A stretch of 64,000 bases of DNA from Sphingobacteriales bacterium 39-19 (lineage in GTDB: Bacteria > Bacteroidota > Bacteroidia > Chitinophagales > Chitinophagaceae), in NCBI GenBank assembly GCA_001898465.1, contig MKTX01000001.1, positions 1-64,000 on the forward strand, read 5' to 3'. Both the position numbers and the translations under genes were made by a program. Position 1 is the first letter of the stretch. Each line of letters opens with the position of its first letter. The notes below the pieces were generated by a model. That model saw only the letters and a program-made list of their open reading frames with translations, was not told where the DNA came from and made no database searches. Shown here piece after piece: positions 19,647-27,730 of this stretch.

Positions 19647-20594
19647 TTATGGGGTTAATGTTTTTAAATTCTTAAAATGATTTTCCATTCCTGTTATTAT
19701 ATTTTTAAGTTGTTCTTTTGTTTTTTCACTTTCATACTTAGGCGGTATGTATTTTGCAAATTTCACTGCATCATTGGTTCGCAATATAGTGGCCAGTTCT
19801 GTAAGCGATTCTGTACCGGTTATAAATTGCTTATGGGTAAGCAATAAGTCACCGGTAGTATGGTTGAGCAGATTTTTTTGAAGTTGCCTGCTCAGGTACT
19901 TTTTTAAAATATCTGACAAGCCTACATGATACTGCTTCACTTCTTCATTGCTGCTTAATGTATTGTTACCTAATAACTGCAACTGCTGCATAGCTTCTTC
20001 ATACGCCGTAACGGGGCTGTGAAATAGCGGTTTTACCCGCTTTTTCCTTTTTTTAAGATACCTGTAAACGAACCAGGCCAATAGTAAGCCTATAAGCACA
20101 GCAGCGGCTATATACCACCAGCTATTATCCATTAATTTTACAGCAATGATGGGTTTAATATCCCTTAGTTCGCCTGTACTATCTTCGGGTGAGTATCCTA
20201 CATTGATGAGAATAGGATCAGTATTTAAAGTATAACTGGAAGCTGTATTTATTTTCCGGATACTGATGGGAAAAGAGGGGATTGACCATTGGCCGGAATC
20301 GAAACTGGTAAGCAGAATTTTTTGTATCACTAAAAAATCACCTTTCGCATCTACACTATCATACCTACTTTTATTCAGTATATCAAAATGCAAAAGGCTA
20401 TCGGGGAGGTTAAAAACTACCTGGTATTCTTTAGTAGGAAAGCTAAACCGGATATCATAATGAATTCTTTCGCCAATTAAAATTTGTTTCCTGTCTACAT
20501 TGGTTTTTACAGTTTGCCCATAGCCCACTGCCGTACTTATAAAAAAAAGTATTGCCAGGCAAAGTCCCCTGCATAAATATTTTGATTGATCCAT
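19647..20594 (-). CDS. BatD-like single-pass membrane protein
   Basis: 315 residues: signal peptide (about 1-26, ending VGYG-Q), a periplasmic beta-rich region starting TNVDRKQILIGERIHYDI, a transmembrane helix at 159-180 and a basic stretch (KKRKKRVK), then a cytoplasmic helical tail of about 130 residues. Layout and position between DUF58 and BatA-like genes match shortened BatD/DUF4381-type proteins of Bat operons. Function is unknown; a scaffold coupling the periplasm to the MoxR ATPase is inference. Confidence 0.65.
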   Translation of the reverse strand: MDQSKYLCRGLCLAILFFISTAVGYGQTVKTNVDRKQILIGERIHYDIRFSFPTKEYQVVFNLPDSLLHFDILNKSRYDSVDAKGDFLVIQKILLTSFDSGQWSIPSFPISIRKINTASSYTLNTDPILINVGYSPEDSTGELRDIKPIIAVKLMDNSWWYIAAAVLIGLLLAWFVYRYLKKRKKRVKPLFHSPVTAYEEAMQQLQLLGNNTLSSNEEVKQYHVGLSDILKKYLSRQLQKNLLNHTTGDLLLTHKQFITGTESLTELATILRTNDAVKFAKYIPPKYESEKTKEQLKNIITGMENHFKNLKTLTP

Positions 20595-20611
20595 TCCTAT
20601 TGTTTCCTACA

Positions 20612-21481
20612 TTAACTGCGTTTATGAAAAAACTGTTGCAATAATTTTACATAATCATCATTGGTGCGAATATGTAACAGATCGGCACCTGCTTTCCTGA
20701 AATTCTTTTTACATATTTCACTTTGCTTCAGGAAATGCCGTTTGTAATTATACCGTACTGCTTCATTACTGCTATCTACCCAGGTCGTTTTACCGGTTTC
20801 GGCATCTTCCATTTGAATTAAGCCAATATTGGGAAGTTGCATATCCATAATATCATATACTTTTAGCCCAATAACATCGTGTTTCTTACCAATTACTTTT
20901 AAATCGTTATCATATCCCGTAGCAATAAAATCACTTAAAATAAAGGCAATGCTTTTCTGGCGGCTCAGGTTATTAAAATAGCGGATCGCCTCATCCAGGT
21001 CGGTACCCCGGGTATGGGGTTTTACAGTGAGTAATTCACGCACAATATACAAAGCATGATCTCTCCCTTTTTTAGGACGGATGATTTTTTCAATTTTGTC
21101 GCTAAAAAAAATAACACCCACTTTATCATTATTATTGATGGCGCTAAAAGTGAGTACAGATGCCATTTCTACAATGAGATCCCTTTTTCTGCGGCCCACG
21201 GTACCAAACAAATTACTGGTACTGGTATCAATCAGTAACATGATGGTAAGTTCTCTTTCTTCTTCAAATTCTTTGGTGTACGGATGCGATAGGCGGGCGC
21301 TCACATTCCAGTCAATAAAACGCACATCATCTCCTGCACTATATTCCCTTACTTCCCGAAAGCTCATTCCCTTTCCTTTAAAAGCAGAATGGTACTCTCC
21401 CGAAAATAACTGGGTGGTAAGTATTTTACTTTTTATTTCCAGTTCCCTTACCTTTTTAACGATATCTACAGGTGTAAGCAT
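20612..21481 (-). CDS. DUF58 domain protein of the MoxR/Bat operon
   Basis: 289 residues. The DUF58 signature FREVREYSAGDDVRFIDWN spans residues 41-59 and is followed by a VWA-like core with IDTSTS (84-89). No membrane helix is apparent, so it is likely cytoplasmic. DUF58 genes almost always follow MoxR AAA+ ATPase genes, as here (5-base gap), and are thought to be partners of that ATPase. The start ATG is well placed and the protein is full length. Confidence 0.9.
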   Translation of the reverse strand: MLTPVDIVKKVRELEIKSKILTTQLFSGEYHSAFKGKGMSFREVREYSAGDDVRFIDWNVSARLSHPYTKEFEEERELTIMLLIDTSTSNLFGTVGRRKRDLIVEMASVLTFSAINNNDKVGVIFFSDKIEKIIRPKKGRDHALYIVRELLTVKPHTRGTDLDEAIRYFNNLSRQKSIAFILSDFIATGYDNDLKVIGKKHDVIGLKVYDIMDMQLPNIGLIQMEDAETGKTTWVDSSNEAVRYNYKRHFLKQSEICKKNFRKAGADLLHIRTNDDYVKLLQQFFHKRS

Positions 21482-21486
21482 ATTGA

Positions 21487-22488
21487 TTATGGAACATTTA
21501 CCGCTTTTAAGATCTCATCTATAATTTCAATTACTTGTATATTCTCTGCTTCTGCTTCGTATGTAAGGCCAATCCGGTGCCGCAAAACATCTTTACAAAT
21601 ATTGCGTACATCTTCGGGAATCACATAAGCCCGCTTATTTAAAAAAGCAAATGCTTTAGCTGCCAGGGCCAAATTGATACTGGCCCTTGGCGAACCCCCG
21701 AAACCAATTAAAGGTTTAATTTTGGCTAAGTTATATTTATCTGGTTCCCGTGTAGCAAAAACAATATCCAGTATATAATTTTCTACCTTTTCATCAATAT
21801 ACACCTGGCGTACCAGTTCCCGGGCGGTAATGATTTCACTGGTAGATGCCACTGCATTAATTACTGGTGCAGCCACCTGTAATGTATTTTGCCTGATGAT
21901 GAGTTGCTCTTCTGATTTTGATGGATAACTTACCACCACTTTTAGCATAAACCTGTCTACTTGTGCTTCGGGCAGGGGATAGGTTCCTTCCTGCTCAATT
22001 GGGTTTTGAGTTGCCAATACTAAAAAGGGTTCATCTAACTTATAGCTGGTATCGCCAATAGTTACCTGGCGCTCCTGCATAGCTTCTAATAAGGCGCTCT
22101 GCACTTTTGCAGGGGCCCGGTTTATTTCATCGGCTAAAATAAAATTGGCAAATATGGGGCCTTTGCGAACCATAAATTCGCTTCGGCCCTGGTTGTAAAT
22201 CAATGTACCCACTACATCGGCCGGTAATAAATCGGGTGTAAATTGAATACGGCTAAACTGGGCCATTACTGTTTTTGCCAATGATTTAATGGCCAATGTT
22301 TTTGCCAGCCCGGGTACCCCTTCCAATAATATATGGCCACTGCTGAGCAGGCCGATTAAAAGGCGTTCTATCATGACGTGCTGGCCTACGATGGTTTTAC
22401 CAAGTTCATCGTTTATCCGGCTTACGAATTGTGCGGAATGGCTAATCTTGTCATTCAACATCCGAATGTCTTCTGCTGTTTGTAGCAT
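21487..22488 (-). CDS. MoxR-family AAA+ ATPase
   Basis: 333 residues. Walker A GVPGLAKT (57-64), Walker B ILADEINRAP (118-127), a sensor region with ATQNPIEQEGTYPLPEAQ near 175-192 and the C-terminal lid with GGSPRA. MoxR ATPases act as chaperone-like remodelers of VWA-domain complexes. First gene of a four-gene minus-strand operon (MoxR, DUF58, BatD-like, BatA-like) with gaps of 2-17 bases. A TAnnTTTG-like box with one mismatch (CAAATTTG) lies just upstream. Confidence 0.93.
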   Translation of the reverse strand: MLQTAEDIRMLNDKISHSAQFVSRINDELGKTIVGQHVMIERLLIGLLSSGHILLEGVPGLAKTLAIKSLAKTVMAQFSRIQFTPDLLPADVVGTLIYNQGRSEFMVRKGPIFANFILADEINRAPAKVQSALLEAMQERQVTIGDTSYKLDEPFLVLATQNPIEQEGTYPLPEAQVDRFMLKVVVSYPSKSEEQLIIRQNTLQVAAPVINAVASTSEIITARELVRQVYIDEKVENYILDIVFATREPDKYNLAKIKPLIGFGGSPRASINLALAAKAFAFLNKRAYVIPEDVRNICKDVLRHRIGLTYEAEAENIQVIEIIDEILKAVNVP

Positions 22489-22744
22489 ATATTTTAAAAT
22501 TTTTTAAAGCCAAATTTGCTTATTGCAAAATGGCTGCAACTGTTTTTTTTTATTTAATTATTACCGCTTTTATCATTCCGCTTATGGGGCATCGTTTTAC
22601 TGCCGTGAACCGATGCTGCAAATTACGTACAGGGCTATAAACAAAAATACTGCCATTACCGATGGGCAGGTAAAGGAATGTTAATTTTTATTCATTTATA
22701 GAATACTTTCCTGCCAGTATCATTTTCGTTGCCCGGAAATAAAT
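22489..22744. other. 256-bp intergenic region with a repeated motif
   Basis: This is the moxR promoter side and the nadE 3' side. It holds a run of T (about 22544-22551) and two imperfect copies of ACTGCC-N3/4-ACCGATG at 22599-22615 and 22649-22664. Each lies inside a small inverted repeat (GCATCG/CGATGC at 22589-22616; CTGCC/GGCAG near 22650-22670). On the minus strand the second hairpin is followed by TATTTTTG and may be the nadE terminator. No ORF or known RNA was recognised. Confidence 0.4.
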
Positions 22745-24427
22745 TTATCCTAAATATTTTGCCACGATAGGCATTCTTCTTCCTACGCCAAAGGCTTTGG
22801 GTGAAATTCTGATAATAGGACAAAACTGGTTTCGTTTATATTCATTTACATTCACCATTTTTAATACCCGGTCTACTAATGCAGCATCAAACCCCAGGGC
22901 TTTAATTTCTACCGGCCCCTTGCATTGCTCAATGTATTGATACAATATTCTGTCTAAAATATGATAATCGGGTAAACTGTCGCTGTCTTTTTGTCCCGGC
23001 CTTAGTTCGGCACTGGGTGGCTTGGTAATGATATGATGGGGTATCCATTCTTTATGCCGGTTAATATATTTTGCCAGTTCATAAATTTGTAATTTGTAAC
23101 AATCGCCCAATACACCAATACCGCCTGCCATATCTCCATACAAAGTTCCATAGCCGGTTGCCAATTCGCTTTTGTTGGATGTATTTAACAGAATAAATCC
23201 AAATTTATTTGCCATTGCCATTAATAAATTCCCCCGTGTACGGCTTTGTATATTTTCTTCTGCAACGCTAAATGGTAAATCTTTAAAAACAGGTTTCAGT
23301 TCCTTTAAAAAGCTATCATAAATATTTTTTATGGGTAAAATTTCATAGGGATTATTATAATTTTTACTCAATGTTTCTGCATCTGTTACCGAGTGGCTGG
23401 TAGAATATTCAGAAGGCATAAGTACAGCCATTACATTTTCTGCGCCTAATGCATCACAGGCCAGGGCAAGGGTTACGGCACTGTCAATACCCCCGCTGCT
23501 TCCTATTATGGCTTTTTTAAAACCCATTTTATAAAAGTAATCTTGAATTCCCATCACCAATGCCCGATACACCTGGTCAATGTGTAAGGTTTCATCTAAC
23601 AGGGCCGGGTTATTTTCCTTATCGGGTACATTTTGGGCAGGCTCTATAACCGGGCAATTTATACGCCCATCATTCTTCAATTCAAACATTTGATAATCTT
23701 CTTCAAAACTTTTTAATCTTCCGCAAAGATTCGCTTCTTTATCAAAAACGAGCGAACTGCCATCAAATACAATTTCAGTTTGGCTGCCTACTGCATTACA
23801 ATAAAACAAGGGCAGTTTGTATTTGGTTACATTGGCTTTTACCGCTGCCTTCCTGTCTTCGTCATGTGTATAATCAAAAGGTGATGCAGATAAGTTGATC
23901 ATGACATCCGGTTTCAGCTTTATGAAATGATCCATCGGGCAATTCATATATAAGGGATTATCACCCAGGTTCCATATATCTTCACAAATTGTAACTGCCA
24001 GTTTTTTATTTTTAAAAGGAATCAAATGCCATTGAGTGGCGGGTTCAAAATAACGGTCTTCATCAAACACATCATAAGTAGGCAGGCATGTTTTATGAAC
24101 TACCTGCTTAATTTCTTTATTTTCTAAAAAGTAAACAGCATTAAATAAATCTTTGCCCTGTACCTGCTCATTCACTTGCGGGGCGCCTAATAACACGGCA
24201 ATACCGTCGGCATATTGTGCAATTTTTAATACGGCTTTATTACAAACTTCTACAAAATCTGTAAAATATAAAAAATCCCGGGGTGGGTAGCCACATACCG
24301 CCAATTCACTAAATACCACCAGGTCGGCTTCTTGTTGCCGGGCTTGCTGAATGGCAGAGATAATTTTTTGGCTGTTGGCTTCTATATTACCAATATGATA
24401 GTTTTGCTGAGCTAAAAAAATTTTCAT
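22745..24427 (-). CDS. nadE: Glutamine-hydrolysing NAD+ synthetase
   Basis: 560 residues, the length of two-domain NadE. The N-terminal nitrilase-type glutaminase domain has the Glu41 (FSELAVCGYPP), Lys112 (HKTCLPTYDVFDEDRYF) and Cys148 (TICEDIWN) triad. The C-terminal synthetase has the ATP-pyrophosphatase P-loop GSSGGIDS (309-316) and the STSHS and NTSNKSE segments. It makes NAD+ from deamido-NAD+ and glutamine, with the glutaminase domain supplying ammonia. It is divergent from gldB. NadC, an earlier enzyme of the de novo pathway, lies 2 kb away. Confidence 0.96.
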   Translation of the reverse strand: MKIFLAQQNYHIGNIEANSQKIISAIQQARQQEADLVVFSELAVCGYPPRDFLYFTDFVEVCNKAVLKIAQYADGIAVLLGAPQVNEQVQGKDLFNAVYFLENKEIKQVVHKTCLPTYDVFDEDRYFEPATQWHLIPFKNKKLAVTICEDIWNLGDNPLYMNCPMDHFIKLKPDVMINLSASPFDYTHDEDRKAAVKANVTKYKLPLFYCNAVGSQTEIVFDGSSLVFDKEANLCGRLKSFEEDYQMFELKNDGRINCPVIEPAQNVPDKENNPALLDETLHIDQVYRALVMGIQDYFYKMGFKKAIIGSSGGIDSAVTLALACDALGAENVMAVLMPSEYSTSHSVTDAETLSKNYNNPYEILPIKNIYDSFLKELKPVFKDLPFSVAEENIQSRTRGNLLMAMANKFGFILLNTSNKSELATGYGTLYGDMAGGIGVLGDCYKLQIYELAKYINRHKEWIPHHIITKPPSAELRPGQKDSDSLPDYHILDRILYQYIEQCKGPVEIKALGFDAALVDRVLKMVNVNEYKRNQFCPIIRISPKAFGVGRRMPIVAKYLG

Positions 24428-24468
24428 TTTTCTTTGGGCTTATGCGCTTTAACTTTACGATTATTACA

Positions 24469-24482
24469 AACCCTCAGGGGTT
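24469..24482. promoter_or_regulatory. Small inverted repeat in the nadE/gldB divergent gap
   Basis: AACCC-TCAG-GGGTT sits about 20 bases ahead of the gldB ATG and 42 ahead of the nadE ATG. It could be an operator or chance; no T run follows on either strand. Confidence 0.25.
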
Positions 24483-24503
24483 ATACAAATAAAAAATTTT
24501 AAG

Positions 24504-25541
24504 ATGGTAAAGTTAAGTTTTAATACTTTGTTTTTACGATATGCCCTGTTGGGATTTCTATTTTGCCTGTATGGTTGTACCGGTACACAAAAAAAGCCGG
24601 ATGTATCGGGCATGGCCATTCCCCTTACCACATTGCGGTTTGAACAATCCTTATTTAAAGCAGACACCAACCATATTTTGCAGGCTATGGATAGTCTCCT
24701 GCATCTTTATCCCCGCTTTGGTGAAAATTTTTTATATACTATATTAAATGTAGATCCACACTGGCAGGGAGATACGGCTGCCCAATATATAAAGGGTTTC
24801 ATACAGAGTTACACCCCTGTATATGATACAGCTGAAAAAATTTTCGCTGACTTTACGCCTTATGAAAAACAAATAAAAGAGGGCATGCAGTATATGAAAT
24901 ATTATATACCGGATTACACTTTACCCAGCCGGATCATCACGTACATAGGCCCCCTGGATGGCTATGGAGATATACTGGATGAAAACAGTATCATTGTGGG
25001 TTTGCATCAACATTTGGGCAGCCAATATTCAGGCTATCAATCTGAATGGGTACAGCAAACCTATCCGCAATATATTACACGCCGGTTTACGCCTCAATTT
25101 ATTTCGATCAATGCCATGAAAAATTTAATAGATGATCGCTTCCCCGAAAAACCGGCTGACAAAAGCCTGGCGGTACAAATGGTAGAAAAAGGGAAAAGGC
25201 TTTACCTGTTACAAAAATTATTACCCAATACCCCCGAATACAATATTATTGGTTATACAGAAAAGCAACTGGCCGATTGTTATAAACACGAAGCCTCTAT
25301 CTGGCAGTTATTTGTAATGAATAATTTATTACAAAATACTGACAATGGCACCATTAAAAATTATATTGGTGAAAGCCCAAAAACACAGGAACTGGGGGAA
25401 GCCTCCCCGGGCAATATAGGTTCTTTCTGCGGATGGCAAATTGTAAAAAAATATATGACAGAAAATGAAAAACTGGAACCCAAAGAATTAATGGAAACGG
25501 ATGCCGAAAAAATTATTGAAAAAGCAAAATATAAACCTTAG
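24504..25541 (+). CDS. gldB: Gliding motility lipoprotein GldB
   Basis: 345 residues. The signal peptide ends in lipobox LYGC, with Cys25 as the lipidation site. The body (PLTTLRFEQSLFKAD, then FGENFLYTILN, and a late KHEASIWQLFVMNNLL segment) fits the GldB family in length and motif order; I recognise it by pattern, not by alignment. GldB is required for gliding and T9SS function in F. johnsoniae, but its molecular role is unclear. The stop overlaps the apaG stop by 3 bases in convergent orientation. No gldC is adjacent. Confidence 0.8.
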   Translation: MVKLSFNTLFLRYALLGFLFCLYGCTGTQKKPDVSGMAIPLTTLRFEQSLFKADTNHILQAMDSLLHLYPRFGENFLYTILNVDPHWQGDTAAQYIKGFIQSYTPVYDTAEKIFADFTPYEKQIKEGMQYMKYYIPDYTLPSRIITYIGPLDGYGDILDENSIIVGLHQHLGSQYSGYQSEWVQQTYPQYITRRFTPQFISINAMKNLIDDRFPEKPADKSLAVQMVEKGKRLYLLQKLLPNTPEYNIIGYTEKQLADCYKHEASIWQLFVMNNLLQNTDNGTIKNYIGESPKTQELGEASPGNIGSFCGWQIVKKYMTENEKLEPKELMETDAEKIIEKAKYKP

Positions 25542-25924
25542 TTCAGTTTAAAAGGAACAATCATTTCAAATACCGGGATACTTACCGGGAATCTTTTTTT
25601 GGTATATATATTTTCTACCAGGTACATGCCATGCATTTTACCAATTTCAGTACGTAAATTACAACCGCTCACATAGCTGTATTTTTCATTGGGTTTTATT
25701 ATGGGCTGAACGCCCACTACCCCTTCGCCCTCTACCTCACGGGTACTTCCGTTACTATCAAAAATATACCAGTGGCGGCTGATTAATTGTATGGGAAATA
25801 CATTTTTATTTTCGATCCCGATGCGATAAGCAAACATAAACTCTCCATTCACCGGGTTGCTATACTCGGGTTGATAATAAGTTTCTACACTTATGGTAAC
25901 TCCTTCTGAAATTTTACTTATCAT
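25538..25924 (-). CDS. apaG: ApaG/DUF525 domain protein
   Basis: 128 residues from the ATG at 25924; eight extra codons upstream are not family-like. A single ApaG beta-sandwich with SRHWYIFDSNGSTREVEGEGVVG-type sequence and GCNLRTEIGKMHGMY. ApaG proteins are small folds linked to Co2+/Mg2+ resistance in enterobacteria; the biochemical function is not settled. Last gene of the minus-strand group nadC-yciH-apaG, with its own -7 box. Confidence 0.92.
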   Translation of the reverse strand: MISKISEGVTISVETYYQPEYSNPVNGEFMFAYRIGIENKNVFPIQLISRHWYIFDSNGSTREVEGEGVVGVQPIIKPNEKYSYVSGCNLRTEIGKMHGMYLVENIYTKKRFPVSIPVFEMIVPFKLN

Positions 25925-25945
25925 AGCATCAACAAAAGTTCTCTG

Positions 25946-25953
25946 CAAACTTA
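25946..25953 (-). promoter_or_regulatory. -7 box for apaG
   Basis: On the minus strand this reads TAAGTTTG, matching TAnnTTTG, 21 bases before the apaG ATG and just past the yciH stop codon. Confidence 0.4.
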
Positions 25954-25963
25954 CATAAGTTTT

Positions 25964-26305
25964 CTACAATTTACGGGCTTTCGTATATCCGTTCTTATGC
26001 AGCCATTGTAATACTTTATCCCGCTGGTCGCCTTGTACAAGAATTTCTCCTTCTTTTACCGACCCGCCGGTTCCGCAAAATGATTTTAATAATTTGCCCA
26101 ATATCACTTTATCTTCTTCTTTACCTGAGAAATTTTCTATAAGTGTAACAGCCTTACCTGCCCTGTGTTTGGTTTCTAACCGCACTTTTAATTGTTGCTG
26201 CCCGGGGGGTAAAGTTTCAAAATTTTCTTCCCGTAATTCATTGTATTTAAAATCAGGATCTGTGGAAAAAACAATTCCTGAAATATTTTTATGTTTTTTT
26301 GACAT
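25964..26305 (-). CDS. SUI1/eIF1-like translation factor (YciH family)
   Basis: 113 residues: about 40 variable N-terminal residues, then one SUI1 domain (KVRLETKHRAGKAVTLIENF, with FCGTGGSVKEGEILVQGDQRDKVLQWL near residues 76-102). Bacterial YciH proteins resemble eukaryotic eIF1 and can influence start selection and repress translation under stress in E. coli; that role is not shown here. It sits 2 bases after nadC, so the two are co-transcribed. Confidence 0.92.
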   Translation of the reverse strand: MSKKHKNISGIVFSTDPDFKYNELREENFETLPPGQQQLKVRLETKHRAGKAVTLIENFSGKEEDKVILGKLLKSFCGTGGSVKEGEILVQGDQRDKVLQWLHKNGYTKARKL

Positions 26306-26307
26306 AA

Positions 26308-27159
26308 TTATATAATCATTGCTTTTAAACTTAAATCTAAATTTACAGCCTGGTGTATAATGGCACCACTTGAAATAAAGTCAACCCCGGTTGCTGCATA
26401 TTCTTCTAAGTTTTGAAAATTAATTCCGCCACTTGCTTCTGTTTCATATTTTCCCTGAATCTGTTTTAAGGCCTCTTTAATTTCTGCGGGTGTAAAATTA
26501 TCAAGCATGATGCGGTTTACTTTTCCGGTTTTTAAAACTTTTTCTACATCCTGCAAACTTCGGGTTTCCACTTCAATTTTAATATCCAGTTTATTTTCCT
26601 TTACATATGTGTATGCCTTTTCAATAGCGCTTTCTATACCGCCGCAAAAATCAATATGGTTGTCTTTAAGCATGATCATATCATACAATCCAAACCGATG
26701 ATTCACACCCCCGCCAATTTTCACTGCTTCTTTTTCCAAGAATCTGAAATTGGGCGTTGTCTTGCGGGTATCTAGTAAACGGGTTTTGTAAGGTTTTAGT
26801 TTATCTACATATTTACGGGTAAGGGTAGCAATGCCACACATCCTTTGCAGGGTATTTAATACCAATCTTTCGCATTGTAAAATGGTGTGTACATGCCCCT
26901 CTACTTCAAATGCCTTATCTCCATATTTCATTTCATCTCCGTCATGCATCAGTGCCGTGAATGTGAGTGCAGGTTCCATATACCTGAAAATTGCTGGTGC
27001 AATTTGCATACCTGCTAAAATACCCGCTTGTTTTACTTTTAAAAAAGCTTTTCCTTTAGCACGGGCATCAATGGTAGCAAGAGTAGAAAAATCACCTGCC
27101 CCCAGGTCTTCAGCCAATGCATTTTTTATAAAAAGGTTTAGTTGATCATTTTTTGTCAT
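26308..27159 (-). CDS. nadC: Quinolinate phosphoribosyltransferase (nicotinate-nucleotide diphosphorylase)
   Basis: 283 residues from the ATG at 27159; a TTG two codons upstream is a poorer choice. Typical NadC motifs: LDTRKTTPNFR (130-140, phosphate/quinolinate binding), HRFGLYDMIMLKDNHI (154-169) and the barrel segments IKIEVETRSL, IMLDNFTP and EASGGI. It converts quinolinate and PRPP to nicotinate mononucleotide in de novo NAD synthesis, upstream of NadE. A -7 box, TAAATTTG, ends only 3 bases before the ATG. Confidence 0.96.
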   Translation of the reverse strand: MTKNDQLNLFIKNALAEDLGAGDFSTLATIDARAKGKAFLKVKQAGILAGMQIAPAIFRYMEPALTFTALMHDGDEMKYGDKAFEVEGHVHTILQCERLVLNTLQRMCGIATLTRKYVDKLKPYKTRLLDTRKTTPNFRFLEKEAVKIGGGVNHRFGLYDMIMLKDNHIDFCGGIESAIEKAYTYVKENKLDIKIEVETRSLQDVEKVLKTGKVNRIMLDNFTPAEIKEALKQIQGKYETEASGGINFQNLEEYAATGVDFISSGAIIHQAVNLDLSLKAMII

Positions 27160-27162
27160 GAG

Positions 27163-27170
27163 CAAATTTA
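27163..27170 (-). promoter_or_regulatory. -7 box almost touching the nadC start
   Basis: Minus-strand TAAATTTG followed by CTC and then the ATG. If transcription starts the usual few bases after the box, the mRNA has essentially no leader. Confidence 0.5.
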
Positions 27171-27181
27171 CAGAAATAAAA

Positions 27182-27203
27182 AAGCTCCTTTACCAGGGAG
27201 CTT
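27182..27203 (-). terminator. Terminator after the DUF4783 gene
   Basis: On the minus strand AAGCTCC and GGAGCTT enclose an 8-base loop and are followed by TTTTAT. It stops the upstream DUF4783 transcript just before the nadC promoter. Confidence 0.75.
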
Positions 27204-27223
27204 AATTATCATTTTTGCCTGCA

Positions 27224-27598
27224 TTAATTTTCAAATCTTATTTCCTGCAAGCTTTGCTTATCGCCTTTATTTTTCATAAAGAGGGTGGTTCTAAAATTTC
27301 CATTGCTGGTTTCTAAAGTACCGATGCAATATTGCGATCCGCCTTTTTCACCCTGGTGTAACACTTTAAAATTTTTAACCGGGTTATTGGTAAAAAAATC
27401 TTTGATAATAATTTCAGCTTGCGATTTGCTATACGTGCTGTTTTTTTGGGGTAAAGTAATTTCTACGGTATTATCAAAATAGCGGGCAAGCGCCGAGGAA
27501 TTCCCGGCTTTTAGGGCCGCAATCACCTCTGTAAACCCTGCCAGTACAAAAGACATCAGCAGGATAAATAAGGCCAGTAAAAAAAGGAGTCTTTTCAT
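27224..27598 (-). CDS. Small exported DUF4783 protein
   Basis: 124 residues from the ATG at 27598 (MKRLLFLLALF); seven extra upstream codons are rejected because the signal peptide would start internally. The hydrophobic signal segment (2-20) is followed by an NTF2-like fold: FTEVIAALKAGNSSALARYFDNTVEITLP and a late GNFRTTLFMKNKGDKQSLQEIRFE. DUF4783 proteins are Bacteroidota-specific periplasmic or secreted proteins of unknown function. Monocistronic, ended by a strong hairpin. Confidence 0.75.
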   Translation of the reverse strand: MKRLLFLLALFILLMSFVLAGFTEVIAALKAGNSSALARYFDNTVEITLPQKNSTYSKSQAEIIIKDFFTNNPVKNFKVLHQGEKGGSQYCIGTLETSNGNFRTTLFMKNKGDKQSLQEIRFEN

Positions 27599-27718
27599 AA
27601 TATTTAATTTATCGTGCAAGTATTGGCTAAAAACGTGCCAAAGCAGCGATTGTTGTACATTTTAACCACTCAATTTAATGGTATTTACAAAGATGATACA
27701 TAAATACGTTCAAAATGA

Positions 27719-27726
27719 TAGTTTTG
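27719..27726 (+). promoter_or_regulatory. -7 box just before gpmI
   Basis: TAGTTTTG matches TAnnTTTG and ends 4 bases before the gpmI ATG. No clear -33 box is seen. Confidence 0.5.
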
Positions 27727-27730
27727 CATT

